Positions 8,962 through 18,163 of a DNA stretch of 64,000 nucleotides are shown piece by piece. The translations under genes and the position numbers were made by a program. Under the pieces are notes generated by a model, which saw only the letters and a list, made by a program, of their open reading frames with translations, made no database searches and had not been told where the DNA came from. The first letter of the stretch is position 1. Each line of letters begins with the position of its first letter. The stretch comes from Alteriqipengyuania_B sp035481675 (GTDB taxonomy: Bacteria; Pseudomonadota; Alphaproteobacteria; Sphingomonadales; Sphingomonadaceae): contig NZ_JAYJJW010000002.1 of the NCBI RefSeq assembly GCF_035481675.1, forward strand, positions 434,001 through 498,000, written 5' to 3'.

Positions 8962-9585
8962 ATGACCAACGTCGACATCATCGAAAACGCCGACCATTCC
9001 GCCATCGCAGACTGGCTGGAGAACCGCCTGGCCGCGGCGCTGGCTGAAGGGGAGGGACCAGTTACCATCACCGTGCCGGGCGGATCGACTCCGTTCCCGG
9101 TGATGGAATTGCTGGCGAAACGCGATCTCGACTGGAGCAGGATCGTGATCTGGCCGGGCGACGACCGCGTGGTCGACCCGTCGCACGAGGCCAGCAACGA
9201 AGGCCGCATCCGCGCGATTTTCGAGCCTGTCGGCGCGGAAGTGACTGCGCTTACGGTGATGGAGCAGGTCCCGCCGTTTGCGCTCGCCTGGCTCGGCATG
9301 GGCGCAGACGGGCACATCGCCTCGCTTTTCCCGAACACCGATCCGCAGGCCGATGATCCGCGCGCCATTGTGCGCCTGACGCCCGATCCGCTGCCGCCCG
9401 AAGCCCCGTTCGACCGCATCAGCCTGACGATGCCGAGCATTCTCAGCGCCGGCGAACTGCTGTTCACGCTGGGCGGGAGCGCAGAAAAGCGCGCGGTTTT
9501 CGACGCGGCCGTCGCGGGCGAGAACGACCTGCCCATCGCGCGGCTGCTGGCTGCGGCGAGGCAGAAGGTGACATGCTTCGCCTGA
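8962..9585 (+). CDS. pgl: 6-phosphogluconolactonase
   Basis: 207 residues. It has the SOL/DevB motifs: TVPGGSTP at the phosphate loop, WPGDDRVV in the middle and LGMGADGHIASLFP near residue 115. It hydrolyses 6-phosphogluconolactone in the oxidative pentose phosphate/Entner-Doudoroff entry route, in the cytosol. Its 3' end overlaps the Nudix gene by 13 bp, so the two are probably translated from one message. No zwf or edd gene is next to it. Confidence 0.93.
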   Translation: MTNVDIIENADHSAIADWLENRLAAALAEGEGPVTITVPGGSTPFPVMELLAKRDLDWSRIVIWPGDDRVVDPSHEASNEGRIRAIFEPVGAEVTALTVMEQVPPFALAWLGMGADGHIASLFPNTDPQADDPRAIVRLTPDPLPPEAPFDRISLTMPSILSAGELLFTLGGSAEKRAVFDAAVAGENDLPIARLLAAARQKVTCFA

Positions 9586-10052
9586 TCGTCGGGTTGGTCC
9601 CGCGTCCGGTCCACCGCGCCGCCCTGCGCACCGCGCACAAGCTGCGCCATCGCTGGCGCGTGCTGCGCAAGGTGCCGCTGCAGGGCGTCTCTGTGATCGC
9701 GCACGATGAGGAGGGGCGCGTCCTGATGGTCCGCCACAGCTACGCCCGGCCCGGCTGGGCCTTCCCCGGCGGCGGCTGCAAGCGCGGCGAGGACCCGGCG
9801 CAAGCGGCACGGCGCGAACTGCGCGAAGAACTGGGGTTCGAACTGGGCGAACTGCAGCTGGTGGAACGGATCGAGGAAGTAATCTCCGGCTCCCCGCATA
9901 CGGCGTATCTCTATTCCGGCCCGATCGCGGGCAGGTTCGACCCCGATGGGCGCGAGGTGCTGGCGGCACGGCTGTTTAGGGTCGACGACCTGCCGGACGA
10001 CATGAGCCCGCTGACCCGGCGGCGGATGCAGGCCTTCCTACAGCAGCGATAG
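9573..10052 (+). CDS. Nudix hydrolase
   Basis: 159 residues. The Nudix box is complete (GGGCKRGED followed by RRELREELGF at about residues 64-88), with the catalytic Glu residues of REXXEE. It pyrophosphohydrolyses a nucleoside diphosphate linked to another moiety; the substrate is unknown. It starts inside the pgl gene. Its 3' end overlaps the convergent dinB gene by 15 bp (10038-10052). Confidence 0.9.
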   Translation: MLRLIVGLVPRPVHRAALRTAHKLRHRWRVLRKVPLQGVSVIAHDEEGRVLMVRHSYARPGWAFPGGGCKRGEDPAQAARRELREELGFELGELQLVERIEEVISGSPHTAYLYSGPIAGRFDPDGREVLAARLFRVDDLPDDMSPLTRRRMQAFLQQR

Positions 10053-11171
10053 CTGCGCGTCGGGCGGGCGCCGGTCCTTCGGCACCACGCCTTCGAGGTT
10101 GCTGAGCGTCAGGCCCATCAGCCGGATGGGGCGGGGCAGCGGCAATTCCTCTTCCAGCAATTCGCGTGCCATGGCGGCGAAGGTCGCCTTGTCCGCCACC
10201 AGCTGCGCGACCGATTTTGCCCGGGTGTGGAGCGTGAAATCGTTGTATTTCAGCTTCAGCGTGACGGTACGGCCCTTGGCGCCGGCACGCTCGATCCGCT
10301 CCCACACGATGTCGACGATCCGATCCAGCGTTTGGCGCAATTCGCCGTCTTCCGACTGGTCTTCCCCGAAAGTGCGCTCCCCGCCCACGGACTTGCGGAT
10401 ACGGTTGGCGCGCACCGGGCGCAGGTCAACGGCCCGCGCAGCGCGGAACAAATACTCGCCGAAACTGCTGAAATGCGCCGTCAGCCAGGCGAGGTCCTTC
10501 GCCGCAAGATCCGCGCCCGTTTCGATGCCAAGGCGCTTCATCTTTTCTTCCGCCTTCGGGCCCACGCCGTGGAAGCGCCGGATCGGCAGCGACTGGACGA
10601 ACCCGGCACCCTGGCCCGGGCGGATGACGCAAATGCCGTCGGGCTTGTTCTGGTCGCTCGCCAGCTTGGCGAGGAACTTGTTGTAGCTGACCCCGGCGCT
10701 GGCTGTCAGCCGCGTCTCCTCGCGGATGCGGCGGCGGATGTCCTGCGCGATCGCCGTCGCGCTGCCCAGGCCCTTGCGGTCCTCCGTCACGTCGAGATAG
10801 GCCTCGTCCAGGCTGAGCGGTTCGACGTGGTCGGTGTAGTCGCGGAAGATCGCGCGGATTTGCTGGCTGACTTCGCGATAGGCGTCGAAGCGGCTCTTCA
10901 CGAAGATCAGGTCGGGGCATTTGCGCTTGGCGGTAACGCTGGGCATCGCGCTTTTCACGCCGAACTTGCGTGCTTCGTAGCTGGCGGCGGCCACCACGCC
11001 GCGCCCGCTAGACCCGCCGACCGCCACCGGCTTGCCGCGCAGGTCGGGGTTGTCGCGCTGTTCGACGCTGGCGAAGAAGGCGTCCATGTCCACGTGGATG
11101 ATCTTGCGCAGGCCTTCCGCCTCGGCGTCGGCGTCATCCTCGTCATCCGTGCGCTGAACGCAATCACCCAT
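10038..11171 (-). CDS. dinB: DNA polymerase IV (Y family)
   Basis: 377 residues from the ATG at 11171. After an acidic N-terminal stretch it shows the Y-family catalytic motifs HVDMDAFFASVE and SLDEAYLDV, then thumb helix-hairpin-helices and the little finger. The extreme C-terminus QLSLL is a beta-clamp binding motif. It performs error-prone translesion synthesis. No LexA site was recognised in the short gap to the divergent transporter gene. The gene tail overlaps the Nudix gene. Confidence 0.95.
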   Translation of the reverse strand: MGDCVQRTDDEDDADAEAEGLRKIIHVDMDAFFASVEQRDNPDLRGKPVAVGGSSGRGVVAAASYEARKFGVKSAMPSVTAKRKCPDLIFVKSRFDAYREVSQQIRAIFRDYTDHVEPLSLDEAYLDVTEDRKGLGSATAIAQDIRRRIREETRLTASAGVSYNKFLAKLASDQNKPDGICVIRPGQGAGFVQSLPIRRFHGVGPKAEEKMKRLGIETGADLAAKDLAWLTAHFSSFGEYLFRAARAVDLRPVRANRIRKSVGGERTFGEDQSEDGELRQTLDRIVDIVWERIERAGAKGRTVTLKLKYNDFTLHTRAKSVAQLVADKATFAAMARELLEEELPLPRPIRLMGLTLSNLEGVVPKDRRPPDAQLSLL

Positions 11172-11236
11172 GCGCGAATAGATAGGGCGCGCGCTTGCAA
11201 AGCGGAACCTTGTTCGCCACCTGCCGTCTTGTGCAG

Positions 11237-12523
11237 ATGCGAAACGATCTTCCCGCTTCCGGCGAGCCTGCGCTGACGGACGAGCCTGCCGCGCAGCCGG
11301 CACCGCGCCCTGCCGTCGGCGGGCGGCTGGGCGAGCGCGAGCTGATCTGGATGATGGCGCTGCTGATGGCCTGCAACGCTTTCGGCATCGATGCCATCCT
11401 GCCCGCGCTGGACGAGTTGGCCGGATCGCTGGGCGCGGCCGGCAACGACCGCCAGTTCGTGATCGGCGCATACCTGCTGGCCGCAGGCATCGGCACGCTG
11501 GTGCCCGGCGCCTTCGCCGACCGCTACGGGCGAAGGCCGGTGCTGTTCGTTGCTCTGGCCGCCTATATCGTCCTGTCGATCGCCTGCGCTATGGTGGAAA
11601 CCTTCACCCAGCTGGTGGTGCTGCGTGCGGCGCAGGGCTTCTTTGCCGCCGGGATCATCGCCCTTCCGCCCGCCATCATCCGCGACCGGGTGGGCGGCGA
11701 CAAGATGGCCCGGCTGATGAGCCTCATCTTCGTCATCTTCCTCCTCGTCCCCGCGGTAGCGCCCAGCATCGGGCAAGGCGTGTTGCACCTGACGGGCGAC
11801 TGGCGCTGGATTTTCGGCGCGATGGCACTGGCAGGCTGCGTGATGACCGGCTGGGTTTGGTTCCGCCTGCCCGAAACGCTCGACCCGGCGAACCGGCAGG
11901 CAATCCACATTCCCACCATCGCCCGCAACATGACCCACGCGGTCACCCTGCGCGAAACGATCGGCTACACGCTCGGCAGCGCGCTGGTGTTCGGCGGGCT
12001 GTTCGGCTTCATCAATTCCAGCCAGCAGCTGATCGGCGAGGCTTTCGGCGCGGGCGACAAGTTCCCACTGATCTTCGCCATGTGCGCAGGCTGCATGGCG
12101 ATCGCCAACTGGTCGAACAGCCGTATCGTCGAACGCTTCGGCGCGCGGCGGGTCAGCCACGCGGCGCTGTTCGCCTTCATTGCGGTGGCGGGCGCGCAAT
12201 ACTGGTTCGCCAGCCGGCCCGACGAAGGCCTGTGGACCTTCGTGCCGCTGATGGCCGCGAATATGAGCCTGCTGGGCTTCATCGGCGCGAATTTCGGCAG
12301 CATCGCCCTGCAGCCGTTCCACCGCATCGCAGGCGCGGCTTCGAGCGCGCAAGGGTTCCTGCGCATGACGAGCGGCGCGGCGCTGGGCGCGTATATCGGC
12401 TATAGCTACGACGGCACGGCGGAGCCGCTGGCCCTCGCGCTGCTGATCACCGCCGTGCTGAGCCTGGCCTTCGTGCTGTTCAGCGAGAAGGGCGAGCTGT
12501 TCGGGGAAAAGGTCCCCGACTGA
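11237..12523 (+). CDS. MFS drug/solute exporter, Bcr/CflA-like
   Basis: 428 residues with about 12 transmembrane helices. A Pro-rich cytosolic N-terminus precedes helix 1 (MALLMACNAFGIDAILPAL, typical of Bcr/CflA 12-TM antiporters). The MFS loop motif GAFADRYGRRP lies after helix 2. Start chosen at ATG 11237; TTG 11195 and GTG 11231 are in frame. It is divergent from dinB and convergent with the carboxylase gene. Confidence 0.85.
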   Translation: MRNDLPASGEPALTDEPAAQPAPRPAVGGRLGERELIWMMALLMACNAFGIDAILPALDELAGSLGAAGNDRQFVIGAYLLAAGIGTLVPGAFADRYGRRPVLFVALAAYIVLSIACAMVETFTQLVVLRAAQGFFAAGIIALPPAIIRDRVGGDKMARLMSLIFVIFLLVPAVAPSIGQGVLHLTGDWRWIFGAMALAGCVMTGWVWFRLPETLDPANRQAIHIPTIARNMTHAVTLRETIGYTLGSALVFGGLFGFINSSQQLIGEAFGAGDKFPLIFAMCAGCMAIANWSNSRIVERFGARRVSHAALFAFIAVAGAQYWFASRPDEGLWTFVPLMAANMSLLGFIGANFGSIALQPFHRIAGAASSAQGFLRMTSGAALGAYIGYSYDGTAEPLALALLITAVLSLAFVLFSEKGELFGEKVPD

Positions 12524-12532
12524 CCGGATGTC

Positions 12533-12553
12533 CCTCCCCGGGCTTTGGGGAGG
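12533..12553. terminator. Hairpin between convergent genes
   Basis: A perfect 7-bp stem CCTCCCC/GGGGAGG with a 7-nt loop sits between the stops of the exporter (12523) and the carboxylase (12557). There is no clear T-run, so terminator activity is only likely. Confidence 0.45.
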
Positions 12554-12556
12554 TGC

Positions 12557-14494
12557 TCAGGTCTCTTCCGCAGGCTCCACCACCGCGAGCACCGCTTCGA
12601 CCTGCACCTGCCCGCCTTCGCTGGCGGAAAGTTCCGTCACGGTCCCGTCGAACGGCGCGGTGAGCGCGTGCTCCATCTTCATCGCCTCGAGCACCATCAG
12701 ACGCTGGCCTGCAGTGACCGCATCGCCCTCGGCCACATCGACCGCGATGACCTTGCCCGGCATGGGCGCAAGGATAGCCCCGTCGGCGGCGGAGGATGCT
12801 CCGCCCGCGTCATGGCGAGCTTCCGTTAACATGAACGTTTGCCCGTCCTCATCGACGAGATAACCGTCTGGCGTCGCCTCGACCCACAAGGCGTTGCCGA
12901 TGTCGATTTCCTCAAAAGCGACTTCATAGATAGTGCTCGCGGTTGCCAGTTTGACGACGGGCGGTTCCGCTTCACGGTTGAGGCGAAATCCCAGGTTCGA
13001 CCATGGCCCATCATCGTTTGCCAGATACGTTTGACGGATGTCTTCCGGGTTGCCGCCTCTGGTCCGGTCGATGACCATGTGCGCAACGGATTGCATCGCC
13101 AGTTCGGACGGGGTTTCATCAGGGATGAAATCATCTAGCTTGGAAGCGATAAGGCCCGTATCCATCGAGCCAGCCCGAAACGTCTCATCCTGCAGCAGCA
13201 GGTTGAGAAAACCGGCATTGCATTTGACCGGCCAGCAAACGACATCGCCTGTCATCGATCCGAGTGCCTCGATTGCAGCGGCCCTGTCTTCGGCGTGAGC
13301 CACCAACTTCGCGATCATCGGATCATAATAGGGCGAAATTTCGCCGCCGCGCTCCACGCCCGTTTCATTGCGCTGCTTCCGGCGGGGTTTCTCGTTCGGT
13401 AGCTCGAAGTATTTCAACCGCCCCGTGCTCGGCAAAAACCCCTTCGCCGGATCCTCCGCATAGAGCCGCGCCTCGATGGCATGCCCGCTGATCGAAAGTT
13501 CCTCCTGCTTCAGCGGGACCGGCTCGCCGCTCGCGACGCGCAGCTGCCATTCCACCAGGTCCACGCCGGTGATTTCTTCGGTCACCGGGTGTTCGACCTG
13601 AAGCCGCGTGTTCATTTCCATGAAGAAGATGCGGTCGGCGCGAAGGCCTTCGCTGGCATCCGCGATGAATTCGATCGTGCCCGCGCCTTCGTAATCGACC
13701 GCCTTGGCGGCGCGCACGGCGGCGGCACAGATTTCCTCGCGCGTGGCCTCGTCCATGCCGGGGGCGGGGGCTTCTTCGATCACTTTCTGGTGGCGGCGCT
13801 GCAAGGAACAGTCGCGTTCGAACAGGTGGACGACATTGCCGTGGCTGTCGCCGAACACCTGCACCTCGATATGGCGCGGGGAGGTGATCCACTTTTCCAG
13901 CAGGACCTCGTCGTTGGAGAAGCTGGCCTTGGCCTCGCGCCGGCAGCTTTCCAGCGCGGCCTCGAAATCTCTCGGCGCATCGACCTTGCGCATCCCCTTG
14001 CCGCCGCCGCCTGCGACCGCCTTGATCAGCACCGGGTAGCCGATCACGTCGGCTTCCTGCTTCAACCGCTCGACCGACTGGTCCTCGCCTTCGTAGCCCG
14101 GCGTCACCGGCACGCCCGCCTCGCGCATAAGCTTCTTGGCGGCGTCCTTGAGGCCCATCGCTTCGATGCTGGAAGGCTTGGGCCCGACCCAGATCAGCCC
14201 CGCATCGATGACGGCCTGCGCGAACCCGGCGTTCTCCGACAGGAAGCCATAGCCCGGATGGATCGCCTCCGCGCCCGTCTCCTTGGCCGCAGCGATAATC
14301 TTCTCGCCGACAAGATAGCTTTCGGCAGCGGGCGAGGGGCCGATATGCACCGCCTCGTCGGCTGAACGCACGTGCAGCGCCTTGGCATCGGCATCGGAAT
14401 AGACCGCGACCGTGGCGATCCCCATGTCGCGCGCGGTGCGAATGATGCGGCAGGCGATTTCGCCGCGATTGGCGATCAGGAGCTTCTGGATCAT
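12557..14494 (-). CDS. Biotin-containing acyl-CoA carboxylase subunit (methylcrotonyl-CoA carboxylase alpha type)
   Basis: 645 residues. The N-terminal biotin carboxylase domain starts KLLIANRGEIACR, has the ATP-grasp loop GGGGKGM and the EMNTRLQVEHPVTE catalytic segment. A linker domain follows, and the C-terminal biotinyl domain holds EAMKMEH, whose Lys is biotinylated. Length and ending fit the MccA/LiuD type (leucine/isovalerate degradation), but a propionyl- or geranyl-CoA carboxylase subunit is possible. No carboxyltransferase partner is nearby. It starts 10 nt after crtB stops, so it is probably cotranscribed with crtB. Confidence 0.88.
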   Translation of the reverse strand: MIQKLLIANRGEIACRIIRTARDMGIATVAVYSDADAKALHVRSADEAVHIGPSPAAESYLVGEKIIAAAKETGAEAIHPGYGFLSENAGFAQAVIDAGLIWVGPKPSSIEAMGLKDAAKKLMREAGVPVTPGYEGEDQSVERLKQEADVIGYPVLIKAVAGGGGKGMRKVDAPRDFEAALESCRREAKASFSNDEVLLEKWITSPRHIEVQVFGDSHGNVVHLFERDCSLQRRHQKVIEEAPAPGMDEATREEICAAAVRAAKAVDYEGAGTIEFIADASEGLRADRIFFMEMNTRLQVEHPVTEEITGVDLVEWQLRVASGEPVPLKQEELSISGHAIEARLYAEDPAKGFLPSTGRLKYFELPNEKPRRKQRNETGVERGGEISPYYDPMIAKLVAHAEDRAAAIEALGSMTGDVVCWPVKCNAGFLNLLLQDETFRAGSMDTGLIASKLDDFIPDETPSELAMQSVAHMVIDRTRGGNPEDIRQTYLANDDGPWSNLGFRLNREAEPPVVKLATASTIYEVAFEEIDIGNALWVEATPDGYLVDEDGQTFMLTEARHDAGGASSAADGAILAPMPGKVIAVDVAEGDAVTAGQRLMVLEAMKMEHALTAPFDGTVTELSASEGGQVQVEAVLAVVEPAEET

Positions 14495-14504
14495 GCCGTA
14501 GCGG

Positions 14505-15560
14505 TTAGGACGGCTTCCCCATCGCCGCAAGTTCGCGGCGGGTCCAGCGGGGCATTTCGTCCGGCCGGGCGGGGTCGTTGCGCAGCGCTTCCCAGAAGGC
14601 GGCGGCGACATGGCCCGCCTTTGCCGCGCGCCCGGTATGCACCCGGCTGTTCCAGGCAAGCTGGCCCCGGTCGCGCACCTTGCGCCCGATGGCGCCGTAT
14701 ATGCGTGCGGCAGACAGCACCGCCCAGCGCTGGCGGAAGGACAGCCGCGCCGCGCCGAGCTTTGCCGCCGCCTCGTGCCGTTCCATTAGCCGCACCATGC
14801 GCGCCGACAACTTGGCCATGGTGAAGCGGTGATGCGGCTTCATGTGCTGGCCGGGGGGGATGTCCTCCTCCACCAGCCATTCTGCCGGGATGTAGCAGCG
14901 CCCGGCGGCATCATCCTCGTCGAAATCGCGCACGATATTGGCCAGCTGGAAGGCAAGGCCGAGGTCGCAGGCGCGGTCCAGCGTGTCCTCGTCCGCAGAG
15001 TCCACGCCCATCACCCGTGCCATCATCGTGCCGACCGCGCCCGCGACGTGGTAGCAATAGCGCATCAGGTCGGCTTCCGTGCGCGGGCGCCAGCCTTCGG
15101 CGTCGAGCTCGAACCCTGCGATCACTTCGTCGGCATCTTCCAGCGTCAGCCCGGTTTCGCTGGCAACCTGGCCGAAGGCGTCGAAGCCGGGGTCGGCGGT
15201 CGGCTGGCCTTCCAGCGCGGTGCGGGTGAGGGCGCGGATGGCGCGCACACGGCCTTCCAGCCCCGACTGGTCGCCCAGTTCGCCGCCCGCGGTCTGCCCG
15301 TCGGCGATGTCGTCGCACCGGCGGCACCAGGCGTAGAGCAGCCAGACCCGTTCGCGGGTGGTGCGGTCGAACAGCATGGAAGCGGCGGCGAAGCTTTTCG
15401 AACCTTCCGCGATGGCATCGTAAGCCTTGTCCACCAGCGGTTCGCGAAAGCGCCCGCCGCCCGCGCGGCTGGTGGGGCGGCGCAGGATCGAGCTCGGCGC
15501 CAGCATCCGCCCTTTCCGCTTCTTCTGGAGCGAGGGAAAACGGGGGAGCCGGTTGGCCAT
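14505..15560 (-). CDS. crtB: Phytoene synthase
   Basis: 351 residues, squalene/phytoene synthase family. The two Mg-diphosphate binding Asp motifs are visible: RRCDDIAD in the first aspartate-rich region and NIVRDFDEDD in the second. It condenses two geranylgeranyl diphosphates to phytoene, the first committed step of carotenoid synthesis. It starts 1 nt after the LOG gene stops and runs into the carboxylase gene. A downstream in-frame ATG (MLAPSS) could trim the basic N-terminus. Confidence 0.92.
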   Translation of the reverse strand: MANRLPRFPSLQKKRKGRMLAPSSILRRPTSRAGGGRFREPLVDKAYDAIAEGSKSFAAASMLFDRTTRERVWLLYAWCRRCDDIADGQTAGGELGDQSGLEGRVRAIRALTRTALEGQPTADPGFDAFGQVASETGLTLEDADEVIAGFELDAEGWRPRTEADLMRYCYHVAGAVGTMMARVMGVDSADEDTLDRACDLGLAFQLANIVRDFDEDDAAGRCYIPAEWLVEEDIPPGQHMKPHHRFTMAKLSARMVRLMERHEAAAKLGAARLSFRQRWAVLSAARIYGAIGRKVRDRGQLAWNSRVHTGRAAKAGHVAAAFWEALRNDPARPDEMPRWTRRELAAMGKPS

Positions 15561-15561
15561 G

Positions 15562-16155
15562 TCAGAGGTCCGCCGCCTTCATCGCGAAGATGGGCTGGTG
15601 CGGCTCGTATGCGGCCATGCGGTCCAGCAGGCCGGGCAGGCTTTCGTCATGCACGATGATGCCCTGGTGCGCGGGCCGGACGAAGCCGACCTTGGCCATG
15701 TGGGCGTTGAAGGCGATCAGGTGGTCGTAGAAACCGAAGGCGTTAAGCAGGCCCACGGGCTTGGTGTGGTAGCCCAGCTGCGCCCAGCTGACGGCCTCCC
15801 ACAACTCGTCCATCGTGCCGACGCCGCCGGGGATGGTGACGAAACCGTCGGACAGGTCGGTGAAGCGCTGTTTGCGTTCGTGCATGCCGCTGACCGTGTG
15901 CAGTTCGGTGCACTCGGTGTTGGCCACTTCGGAATTGGCGAGGGCTTCGGGGATGATGCCGATCACCTCGCCGCCCGCTTCGAGCGCGCCCGATGCCACC
16001 GCGCCCATCAGCCCGAGCCGGCCGCCGCCGTAGACGACGCCGATCCCGCGCTGCGCCAGCGTAGCGCCGACCTCGCGGGCAAGCTCGATGTAGCGCGTGT
16101 CCTCCGGCGTGGCGGAGCCGCAGTATACGGCCAGACGGTCGAGGCTCCGGCTCAT
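15562..16155 (-). CDS. LOG/TIGR00730 family nucleotide 5'-monophosphate phosphoribohydrolase
   Basis: 197 residues. Rossmann-like fold with the family signature PGGVGTMDE near residue 110 and GGGRLGLMG near residue 45. Members cleave the N-glycosidic bond of (cytokinin) nucleoside monophosphates; the bacterial role is often nucleotide clean-up. Its ATG overlaps the stop of the upstream unknown gene (ATGA), and crtB follows immediately. That places a nucleotide enzyme inside the carotenoid transcription unit. Confidence 0.9.
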   Translation of the reverse strand: MSRSLDRLAVYCGSATPEDTRYIELAREVGATLAQRGIGVVYGGGRLGLMGAVASGALEAGGEVIGIIPEALANSEVANTECTELHTVSGMHERKQRFTDLSDGFVTIPGGVGTMDELWEAVSWAQLGYHTKPVGLLNAFGFYDHLIAFNAHMAKVGFVRPAHQGIIVHDESLPGLLDRMAAYEPHQPIFAMKAADL

Positions 16156-16595
16156 GCGGCGGACGCGCCCGTGCCGCAGGCGTAGGCGATCACGCGGTCG
16201 CTCATCGGGTCGTTAGCCGGAAGCGGCTCGACGATACCGACCTCGTCGACCGTCTGGACCGGCATCGAAAACTCGTCGCCCATGTTGGCCCACACGCGAG
16301 AGAAACCCGTCAGCCGGGTCTTGCAGTCGATCGCGACTTCCAGATCCATGATCAGGCCGTCATCGGCAAGCTTCCCGTCTCCCATGCCGACCACGATCCG
16401 CATGAGCACGACCGGGTAGGTCTTTCCATCGACCTTGATCGTGCCGGACCAGCCTTCGTCGAGAAATACTCCGACATCCGGATCGACCTCTTCGGTCACC
16501 CAGGCGTGCTGGTATCCCTCGTCCACGAGCGGCGAGGTGGCGGGGCCGGGCACGGCTTGGACCATTGCCAGCGAAATCAGGGTGGTCAGCAACAT
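16152..16595 (-). CDS. Unknown secreted or periplasmic protein
   Basis: 147 residues. A short hydrophobic N-terminus (LLTTLISLAMVQAVPG) looks like a signal peptide. The remainder is a beta-rich soluble domain with two Cys that could form a disulfide. I recognise no family. It is coupled to the LOG gene by a 4-bp overlap and is the first gene of the LOG-crtB unit, lying 60 bp downstream of crtI. Confidence 0.7.
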   Translation of the reverse strand: MLLTTLISLAMVQAVPGPATSPLVDEGYQHAWVTEEVDPDVGVFLDEGWSGTIKVDGKTYPVVLMRIVVGMGDGKLADDGLIMDLEVAIDCKTRLTGFSRVWANMGDEFSMPVQTVDEVGIVEPLPANDPMSDRVIAYACGTGASAA

Positions 16596-16654
16596 TCGCG
16601 AATCTCCACGGAAGGATCAGCCGCAGCCTTGCACGCGGCGACCTTGCAAGGGCG

Positions 16655-18163
16655 TTACCCCGCCAAATCCTCCAGCATCAAGCCTGCCGTCGCTTTCGCG
16701 CTGCCGACCACGCCGGGAATGCCCGCGCCCGGGTGCGTGCCGGCGCCGACGAGGTACATGTTCTTCAGCTTGTCGTCCCGGTTGTGGCCGCGGAACCAGG
16801 CGCTTTGCGTCAGCACCGGTTCCAGGCTGAAGGCGCTGCCCATGTGCGCGTTGAGGTCGCCCGCGAAATCCTTCGGCGTGTAATGGAACTGCGTCACGAT
16901 GCGGTCGTGGATATCGGGGATCAGGCGGCGGCCGACCTCGTCCAGCACGCGCCTTGCCAGCTTTGGCCCTTCCACGTCCCAGTCGATCGGCATCTTGCCC
17001 ATGTGGCTGACGGGGACGAGCGCGTAGAAGGTGCTCATGCCTTCGGGCGCCATCGAGGGGTCGGTCACGCTGGGGTGGTGGAGGTAGACGCTGAAATCCT
17101 CGGGCAGCACGCCGTGCTTGTAGATGTCGTCAACCAGCCCCTTGTAGCGCGGGCCGAACAGGATCATGTGGTGCGGGATGCCCGGCCAATTGCCCTCCAC
17201 GCCGAAGTGGACGACGAACAGGCTGGGCGAGAAGCTCTTCTTCTTCAGCGACTTGGCATAGCTCGGCCCGCGGTGGCTGGTGCGCAGCAGGTCGCCGTAG
17301 GAATGGACGATATCCGCGTTGCTGGCGACCGCGTCGAAGCGCTGCTTCCAGCCGCTTTCGGTCTCCACCTCGGTCACGTGGTCGCCCAAAACGTCGATCG
17401 CCTTTACCGCATCACCCATGCGAACCGTGCCGCCCAGCCGCTCGAAATGGCGCACCATCCCCGCGACCAGCCGGTTGGTGCCGCCGCGCGCCCACCAGAC
17501 GCCGCCGTCCTTTTCCAGCTTGTGGATGAGGGCGTAGATCGAACTCGTCTTCATCGGGCTGCCGCCGACCAGCAGCGTGTGGAAGCTGAAGGCTTCGCGC
17601 AGCTTCTCGTTCTTGATGTAGCTCGACACCATCGAATAGACGCTGCGCCATGCCTGCTTCTTCGCCAGCGCGGGCGCCGCCTTCAGCATCGACTTGAAGT
17701 CGAGAAACGGCACATGGCCCAGCTTCACGTAGCCTTCCTCGAAGACTTCCGCGGAATACTGCAGGAACTGCTTGTAGCCGGCGACGTCGGCCGGGCTCAG
17801 CTTCTCGATCTCGGAGAACAGCTCCTTCTCGTCGTTCGAGTAATCGAAGGTCGTGCCGTCGGGCCAGTGAAGCCGGTAGAAGGGCATCACCTTCATCAGC
17901 TCCACGTCCTCCGCCATGTCGTGGCCCGACAGCGCCCACAATTCGCGCAGGCAATCGGGATCGGTGATGACGGTGGGGCCGGCGTCGAAAGTGAAGCCGT
18001 CCTTCTCCCAGAAATAGGCGCGGCCGCCCGGTTTGTCGCGCTTTTCCACCAGCGTGGTGGCGATGCCGGCGGACTGCAGGCGGATGGCGAGCGCAAGGCC
18101 GCCCATGCCTGCGCCGATGACGCAGGCGGTCTTGCCGGAAGATGTCGTGTCGATGTCGCTCAT
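16655..18163 (-). CDS. crtI: Phytoene desaturase
   Basis: 502 residues. N-terminal FAD motif GAGMGGLALA followed by the RDKPGGRAYF segment. The C-terminal signature GTHPGAGIPGV is diagnostic for the CrtI/CrtN family. It desaturates phytoene toward lycopene at the membrane. The ATG overlaps the crtY stop by 4 bp, so crtY-crtI are coupled. Confidence 0.95.
   Translation of the reverse strand: MSDIDTTSSGKTACVIGAGMGGLALAIRLQSAGIATTLVEKRDKPGGRAYFWEKDGFTFDAGPTVITDPDCLRELWALSGHDMAEDVELMKVMPFYRLHWPDGTTFDYSNDEKELFSEIEKLSPADVAGYKQFLQYSAEVFEEGYVKLGHVPFLDFKSMLKAAPALAKKQAWRSVYSMVSSYIKNEKLREAFSFHTLLVGGSPMKTSSIYALIHKLEKDGGVWWARGGTNRLVAGMVRHFERLGGTVRMGDAVKAIDVLGDHVTEVETESGWKQRFDAVASNADIVHSYGDLLRTSHRGPSYAKSLKKKSFSPSLFVVHFGVEGNWPGIPHHMILFGPRYKGLVDDIYKHGVLPEDFSVYLHHPSVTDPSMAPEGMSTFYALVPVSHMGKMPIDWDVEGPKLARRVLDEVGRRLIPDIHDRIVTQFHYTPKDFAGDLNAHMGSAFSLEPVLTQSAWFRGHNRDDKLKNMYLVGAGTHPGAGIPGVVGSAKATAGLMLEDLAG

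Noticed and set aside
10227..11276. Long plus-strand frame opposite dinB
   Set aside because: dinB on the minus strand has all catalytic motifs; the plus product has non-protein-like composition.
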